DNA of 64,000 nt from Bathelium albidoporum (Eukaryota; Ascomycota; Dothideomycetes; Trypetheliales; Trypetheliaceae). The notes beneath the pieces were generated by a model. It saw only the letters and a list, made by a program, of their open reading frames with translations. It ran no database searches and had not been told where the DNA came from. The first letter of the stretch is position 1; every line of letters starts with the position of its first letter. Positions 58,001 to 64,000 of the stretch are shown one piece after another. The stretch lies in assembly GCA_021031095.1 (NCBI GenBank), contig JAGFVP010000070.1:1-64000 (forward strand), written 5' to 3'. Position numbers and translations under genes: made by a program.

Positions 58001-60971
58001 GACGGCTGGCGGACCACCTCGACAGCTGGATATACCATTCCTTGATTCACTGGCCGAACGTTGTATGGAAGTCCTCTATCAGGAGCACCATCTCCGGGTC
58101 TACTGCGTCATGATCACTGCACCTAATACATTACCCCGCGTTGTGAAGAACGGCCGCAGAGAAATTGGGAACATGCTTTGCCGTCGTGAGTTTGACAATG
58201 GATCGCTACCATGCGTTCATGTCAAGTTCGGAGTCGAGCGAGCTGTTCAAAATTTACCGGTGGGCGATGATCCAGCTGGAGGAATCTGGAGCATAGTGAG
58301 CACGCAAGCAAGGCAAGATCTACTCATGATGCAAGATAAACAATACAGCGGAGTCGATCATAGGGAGGTTGTGATCGACGATCGTACGAGCACGCCTTTG
58401 AACCAATTCTCCAACATTCACGACTTGTTCCAATGGCGAGTATCTCGACAGCCCGATGAGCTGGCGTACTGTAGTATTGATGGCCGTGGGAAAGAAGGGA
58501 AGGCCATTCCGTGGAAGAAACTCGACCTAAAGATAGCAGCAGTCGCGATGTACCTCAAAAACAAGGTCAAGGTGCAGCCCGGCGACCATCTGCTCCTTAT
58601 GTACACGCATTCGGAAGATTTCATATTTGCTGTACATGCATGCTTCTGTCTAGGAGCTGTTGCCATACCGATGGCGCCCTTGGATCAGAATAGATTGAGC
58701 GAGGACGCTCCCGCTTTCTTGCACATGGTCGCCGATTTCAGGATCAAAGCTGTACTTGTCAATAATGACGTCGACTCACTGATGAAGCAAAAGCCAATCA
58801 GTCAGCACGTGAAGCAGAGCGCGTTAATTCTGCGGGTCAATGTCCCGAATACATACAACACCAGCAAGCCGTCAAAGCAACACTCTGGCTGTAGGGAGTT
58901 AGGGCTAACTATACGGCCTGGCTGGGTGGCAAGAGGTAGCCCGGTCCTGATCTGGACGTATTGGACACCGGATCAAAGAAGGGTAGCTGTCCAACTTGGC
59001 CACGACACCATCATGGCCTTGTGCAAAGTACAAAAAGAAACTTGTCAGATGACAAGCACCCGTCCAGTTCTAGGCTGTGTCAGAAGCACGATGGGCCTTG
59101 GATTTGTTCACACCTGCCTTATGGGCATCTTCCTTGCCGCACCAACTTACCTCGTCTCTCCAGTCGATTTCGCCGGCAATCCTAACCTTCTCTTCCAGAC
59201 TCTTTCTCGGTACAAGATCAAAGACACCTACGCCACGGCTCAGATGCTGGATCACGCCATGGCTCACAACGCGGGTAAAACTGTTGGTCTGCACGAACTC
59301 AAGAATCTCATGATCACCACCGATGGCCGGCCACGCGTGGATGTGTATCAAAAAGTCCGGGTGCATTTTGCAAGTTCTGCGCTGGACAGGACTGCCATTA
59401 ACACAATATACAGCCACGTGTTGAATCCGATGGTCGCAAGCAGGAGTTATATGTGCATCGAGCCAATTGAACTTTACTTGGATATGAATGCGTTGCGGAG
59501 AGGTCTGGTAATTCCAGTCGATCCTGACCAGGAGCCGTTCAGTCTACTTGTACAGGATTCGGGCATGGTTCCAGTGTCAACACAAATCAGCATTGTCAAT
59601 CCTGAAACCTGCCGACTGTGTTTGGTTGGAGAGTACGGAGAAATCTGGGTACAGAGCGAAGCAAATGGATACAGCTTCTATGGAAGCAAGGACGCATTCG
59701 ACTTTGAAAGATTCAATGGACGCACTATTGATGGCGACCCGAACGTGCGCTACATGAGAACAGGTGACTTGGGCTTTTTGCATAATGTCAGTCGACCTAT
59801 CGGTCCTGGGGGCGCACCGGTCGAAATGCAAGTTCTCTTTATCCTTGGAAGCATCGGCGAGACGTTTGAAGTCAATGGTCTCAGTCACTTCCCAATGGAT
59901 ATTGAACGCACGATTGAGAAGTGCCATCGGAACATTGTACCTGGCGGAGCGTAAGTATTCCTTTCGCACAGCTCCATTTGCGGGTTACTGATTGGCATGT
60001 CTAGCGCCATCTTTCAAGCCGGCGGCCTTGTTGTCGTTCTTGTCGAAATCTTCCGCAAAAATTTCCTGGCTTCCATCGTGCCTGTCATCATCAACTCCGT
60101 CCTCAACGAACATCACCTCGTGCTTGACATTGTCGCGTTCGTTTCGAAAGGCGACTTCCCGCGCTCGCGCCTTGGTGAGAAGCAACGAGGGAAGATTCTT
60201 GCCTCTTGGGTGACCCGAAAGATGCGCACGATCGCGCAATTTAGCATCCGTGACCCAGACGGCGCTGATAGTACAGCGACCGAGGTTGCTGGACCTCTTG
60301 GCGCGGCAGGAGCACTGGGGAACGGCAGTGTGAAGACAGAAAGTATCAAGACTGGATCCTTGCTCGATATGTCGCAGGGGCGCACCCAATCTCCACCGCA
60401 AATCCAAACGCAGGTCTTTGGATCGATTCCGCCAGGAATATCAGAAACCCCAGTCGAGGAAGAACCTCTCACAGCGTATACGGACAGTAGAACAGCAAGT
60501 AGCGACTTGACCCCTACGGCTGAACGACCGCAACCGCCAATGAGTCTGAACACCACGCTCGATTACTCTCCTGTCGATATGCCACATTCACCCGGTGGAA
60601 TGAGCTGGAGTGAGGACCAACAAGAAACACTTGGTCACGGTACCCAAGCGCAGGTATCATTAGGCCAAGGCTTCAGCGACACCCTCCATCCGGCCGATCA
60701 GCCACACCAGCCCCAGCAGTACGGTCAAGCAGTGCCCTATGAAGCACATACCGCCAATCCAGCCACCGGAGCCAGAGTACCACCAACCCAGCCGCCAGTG
60801 CACACCAACCGGTTTGCACTGGACGATGACGATGACGACGAGAATGATGTTCGCTACAATCGAGGGGCGTCGGGCGGCGGCCTCAGAGTCGCGAATCGCA
60901 CGAGTTTAGATGAGGAGGACTGGCCGCAAGAGGCCATTATGCATATGAATCTGGGCGCAGAGGGGAGATGA
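55098..60971 (+). CDS. CMR2: DIP2/CMR2 protein: DMAP1-binding domain plus two adenylation-like domains
   Basis: The fungal homologue of disco-interacting protein 2 (yeast Cmr2, YOR093C), reported to control a diacylglycerol pool. Five exons fit in phase: 55098-55157, 55237-55259, 55365-57869, 57920-59950 and 60005-60971, giving 1861 residues. The N-terminal DMAP1-binding domain is assembled from three exons (KLAELDHELE, then EGDITKKGYEKRRTFLFDQY). A disordered Ser/Pro-rich linker of about 190 residues follows, then adenylation-like domain 1 (about residues 240-790; LAYIEFSRAPTGDLRGVVLS, DATLALVDPETHLL) and domain 2 (about 1020-1600; SNIHDLFQWRVSRQPDEL, CFCLGAVAIPMAPLD, DGDPNVRYMRTGDLGFLHN). 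The ATP-binding loops are degenerate, as in the family. The final exon carries the last alpha/beta portion (AIFQAGGLVVVLVEIFRKN) and a disordered acidic tail. Confidence 0.9.
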
Positions 60972-61786
60972 TCGGTTGTACGCTATAGCACGATTGTGGC
61001 ATTTGAGGCTTGCATTGCGTCGGAGGGGTATTGTCTTTCGGTCCGGATTGTCGTCAGGTGGGATGGGCTGGGGCCCGGCTGGGTCCTTTGTGAAAACTAT
61101 GTCTTACGGTCTGCATGAGTGGATTTGACCTCCGGTCTTGGGGTTTAGTGGGGTTGATATCTTGGTGCTTGAAATGTACTAGCTTAGGATGGAATTCCTG
61201 AGCGTGTAGATTACCAATGTGGGAACGCGAGGACATATTGCAATCTCTTGAAATCAAATATTCTAACGAAACTTGTCGTATCTGAATCGCGAATCGTGTT
61301 CTTTCTCGATCTCGATTAGTACAATTGAAGCAAGGACAATGATTCACTAGGTAGCCAGGTATCACTGAGCATCAAATGATGCCATCAGTCATAAGGTATA
61401 GCCATGTTGACTTAGTAAAATAGCTTATTGTTGAGCTTACCCAGTCAGCACGCTAGCTTAGAACATAAATTTTGGAATGGACCTCCACAGTTTGGTTGCC
61501 ATTGAGGTCACCACGTCACTCATAGCCCAAATACTACGTTGAGAAATTCCAAGCACAAATGCTCATTAAGTCTCATTAACAGAGGTGCTTCCAACAAATA
61601 CAACTTCAACTGCAGCAAAGGCCGCAGTGTCCAAGGACGCTCAGGTAAGCAGCTGAGCTTGGTAGTGATGAGATGTCTAGACGACCTCCAGGGAAGGAGT
61701 CCACGACTTCGGCCAGGCGTGCCTTGTGAGCATGAGTCAAGTCTTGCGCGGGCATTGTCATAAGCGAACTTTTCTTGACATAGTGC
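60972..61786. other. Intergenic, no gene seen
   Basis: Downstream flank of the DIP2 gene and upstream flank of a decayed O-methyltransferase. Short frames only. The region after 61360 is A/T-richer than the gene bodies. Confidence 0.5.
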
Positions 61787-63280
61787 ATGGAAATTATGGA
61801 CTCGAAGCCTTCTCTTCGAGATTTTTCAGAGCATATTTCGCAATGTTCGAGTGCCTACGACGAGAAGAGTCAGCACCCCCACCGGCCCTTCGATGGAAAT
61901 GCTCCCTGTTTTCTTCCGTCAGGGACGCCTCCAAGAGTGGGCTTGCTCGTCGAGAACTGCTTGAAGCTACTTTCGAGATGCAACAGTTGGCGGTGAGCCC
62001 TAGCGAGTTTCTGCTCTGTCGCTCAATTCAAGTCTGTACTCCCGGTGACTCAGTCGCAGTTCTTCCCTTTCCTCCCACACACAGTCTAGCATTTCTTCCT
62101 GATGATTCTTCAGATGCAGCAGTTTGCCTCTCTGTGATGGCTTTGTCATTTCTCCGTTTTATCAACCGTTCCTCTAGAGAAGCCGATCTCTTATGCGGAT
62201 GTTGCGGCGACGGCCGATGTTCCTGAAAGTCATCTCAGGAGTGTTGCGCGTATGGCCATGACCAACAATGTTCTATCTGAGCCAGAGCCTGAGCTTTTTG
62301 AGTCACAGCGATCTACATGCGGAATTTGTCGCGAAAAACGGATCTTCTTAATTAGGCATCGTACTTGACGGGTGCAACAGCTCCAACAGGCAAAGATGGT
62401 GGAACAGACGAAGAACTATGGTGTATCGCACGCGAAAAATGAGACGGCATATAATATTGCGATGCACACGAACCTCCCCTTCTTCGATCACATCGCGTCG
62501 TCAACGGATTTGACAAAGCAATTTGCGGGCTATATTAAAAACGTTACCGCTAGCAAGGGTATCAATATAAAGCACCTTTTGGCAGGTTATGACTGGGTAT
62601 TTCTAGGAAATGTTACGGCAGTCGATGTCAGTAGCCCTCGGTCGTATACTGGCCGTTGATGGCAGCTGATAATTAGCCGCTTGGTTGGGGGCTCCCACAG
62701 ACATGCAAGCATTGCTTTGGCTTATGCATTTCCTGAACTAAACTGCACCGTACAAGATTTACCGTCAACCGTAGGAAACGTTCAAGCTGGTCTCTCACGT
62801 CTACCTTCATCCGTTGCATCAAGAATCACCTTCGAAAGCCATGATTGGTTCACTCTCCAGCCAGTCAGACACACGGACATCTACCTATTGCGCATGATCC
62901 TTCACAACTGGGCCAAGTCAGAAGCCTGATTGATACTTCAGCATCTGGTGAACGCGCTTCGGCCTAGCACATGCATTCTCATAATGGACACAGCACTTCC
63001 AAAGCCTGACTCCCCCGTACGAATGCAGGATGGAACACTTCGTGTCCGCGACTTGACGATGATCAATAGTAAGGAGAGAGAACTCAACGAGTGGGAAGAG
63101 CTTTCAGCATCCGTCAAGCCACCTTTGAAGATATTGATTGTATTGAAGCCTCCCAGCAGCATTATGTCCGTTATCGAAGCAGTCCCTGCAGGTGACAAAT
63201 CATTTGTGGAGGCCGGAATGAACGGAGAACGACATGTAAAGACACTTGAGAGTGGCGCGCCCACACATCATGTTGACTAA
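61787..63280 (+). pseudogene. O-methyltransferase (family 2) pseudogene
   Basis: Pieces of a plant/fungal-type SAM-dependent O-methyltransferase lie in order but in changing frames. First DSKPSLRDFSEHISQCSSAY (61796 on), then after a frame change near 61940 ARRELLEATFEMQQLAVSP, then WLCHFSVLSTVPLEKPISY preceded by an in-frame TGA (about 62136) and RSVARMAMTNNVLSEPEPEL (dimerisation domain), then a middle part NYGVSHAKNETAYNIAMHT, then after an untidy gap VGGSHRHASIALAYAFPEL (SAM-binding Gly loop), NWAKSEA followed by a TGA at 62927-62929, and finally LVNALRPSTCILIMDTALP and VRDLTMINSKERELNEWEEL. At least one frameshift and two stops break it. No functional enzyme can result. Such enzymes often belong to secondary-metabolite clusters, but no partner genes are seen within the window. 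Confidence 0.8.
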
Positions 63281-64000
63281 GATTATTTCGGTTAGTGCGT
63301 CTGAATGTCAAAGACATGAAAAGAAGTCTAAAGGAAGCGAGTCGCTCTTTTTGCTACACAAGGGTCTATCATTAGGTTCGACCGCTTTTCCACTTCGAAA
63401 AATTTAGGCTAGTGACAACATCTCAAGCATGATTTATCCTGAAAAGGAATGCCCCAGCAGGATAAAGTCAGTATGCAGTCCATAACGATCCTTGCTCTCA
63501 GCTGCGGCTAAATTCTTCATTCGACTGCGTTCAGATTCATTTGTCTCAGAGTAGCGAATGCATGCATCTCGCCATTCCCGACGCGCTGCGTGTCTTGGCG
63601 GCACTATTCTCTGTTATTTGTTGGATCCAACGTCGAGATAAGTGCCGGAGAATGGTCTGCGCCCTTTTCGGATGGCTATCTCAGCCTTCTTCCCTAATCC
63701 GTCATCGCTCTTGGTCTTTGGGCTGTTGGTTGGCTGCGCAGTCCATGCCAGGAGGTGGTGGCGGAAGATTCATGTCTGAGTAGAGGAGTGGATGAGGATA
63801 GTTTTTCGGGTTTTCGAGTGGTATAGAGCGCACGATTCAACTCGATGTAGATGCTGCGATTTACATAACATGGACAGCATCGCTTATTGTGAGTGCTCTC
63901 CGACTCTTTGCTCGGCATGTCTCGAAGGCTGGACTTTGATAGGATAACTGATTGATCCTCGCCGCCATCATATGTGCCTAGACAGACGCTGGAAACTACT
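63281..64000. other. Window end, no gene assigned
   Basis: Several short open frames overlap here. One plus-strand frame reads a hydrophobic stretch (SLLVFGLLVGCAVHARRWW, about 63706-63762), but there is no further support. It may be a relic or part of a gene continuing beyond the window. Confidence 0.4.

Noticed and set aside
1..64000. tRNA, rRNA or CRISPR features
   Set aside because: I scanned for the tRNA T-loop pattern and regular spacer arrays and saw none; CRISPR is not expected in a fungal genome.

Overview
The window is nuclear DNA of a filamentous ascomycete (Pezizomycotina; Dothideomycetes or a near class is my guess, not proven). Evidence: short introns (about 45-90 nt) with GTAAGT/GTATGT-like donors and CTAAC/CTGAC-like branch sites, one gene per promoter, a HET-domain gene, and a Tc1/mariner-like transposon whose stop codons fit repeat-induced point mutation (RIP). 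Exon joins below were worked out by hand from frame, splice signals and family similarity; no search was run.

Layout. 1-5.5 kb: a possible gene 3' end, a secreted glutaminase (minus), then a long gene-poor stretch. 5.5-13.4 kb: INCENP/Sli15 (minus), acyl-CoA dehydrogenase, SNU23 splicing factor. 15.3-21.9 kb: a large Ser-rich cell-surface protein, a DHA2-type MFS transporter, AIM32 (minus). 23.8-30.5 kb: an accessory block with a LITAF-like zinc-ribbon protein, a HET-domain protein and an N-terminal-domain plus ankyrin protein, resembling a heterokaryon-incompatibility or immune neighbourhood. 30.8-43.2 kb: housekeeping genes, namely MTQ1, a class V aminotransferase, a GT90 glycosyltransferase, SER1 and LYS4 (divergent, sharing a promoter with a TGACTCA Gcn4/CPC1-type site), and COG1.

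43.4-50.4 kb: a degraded accessory segment with a 1.4 kb inactivated transposon inserted just upstream of COG1, a cytidine-deaminase-like pseudogene, two unrecognised genes and a 119-bp tandem repeat. 50.5-61 kb: LEU4 (2-isopropylmalate synthase), a peroxisomal acyl-CoA thioesterase ending in SKL, and the 1861-residue DIP2/CMR2 protein. 61.8-63.3 kb: a decayed O-methyltransferase, after which nothing can be assigned.

Three amino-acid biosynthesis genes (SER1, LYS4, LEU4) lie within about 16 kb. The acyl-CoA dehydrogenase and SKL thioesterase act on acyl-CoAs, and DIP2 on lipid metabolism, but they are not adjacent as a cluster. The unusual biology sits in the 23.8-30.5 kb and 43.4-50.4 kb blocks.
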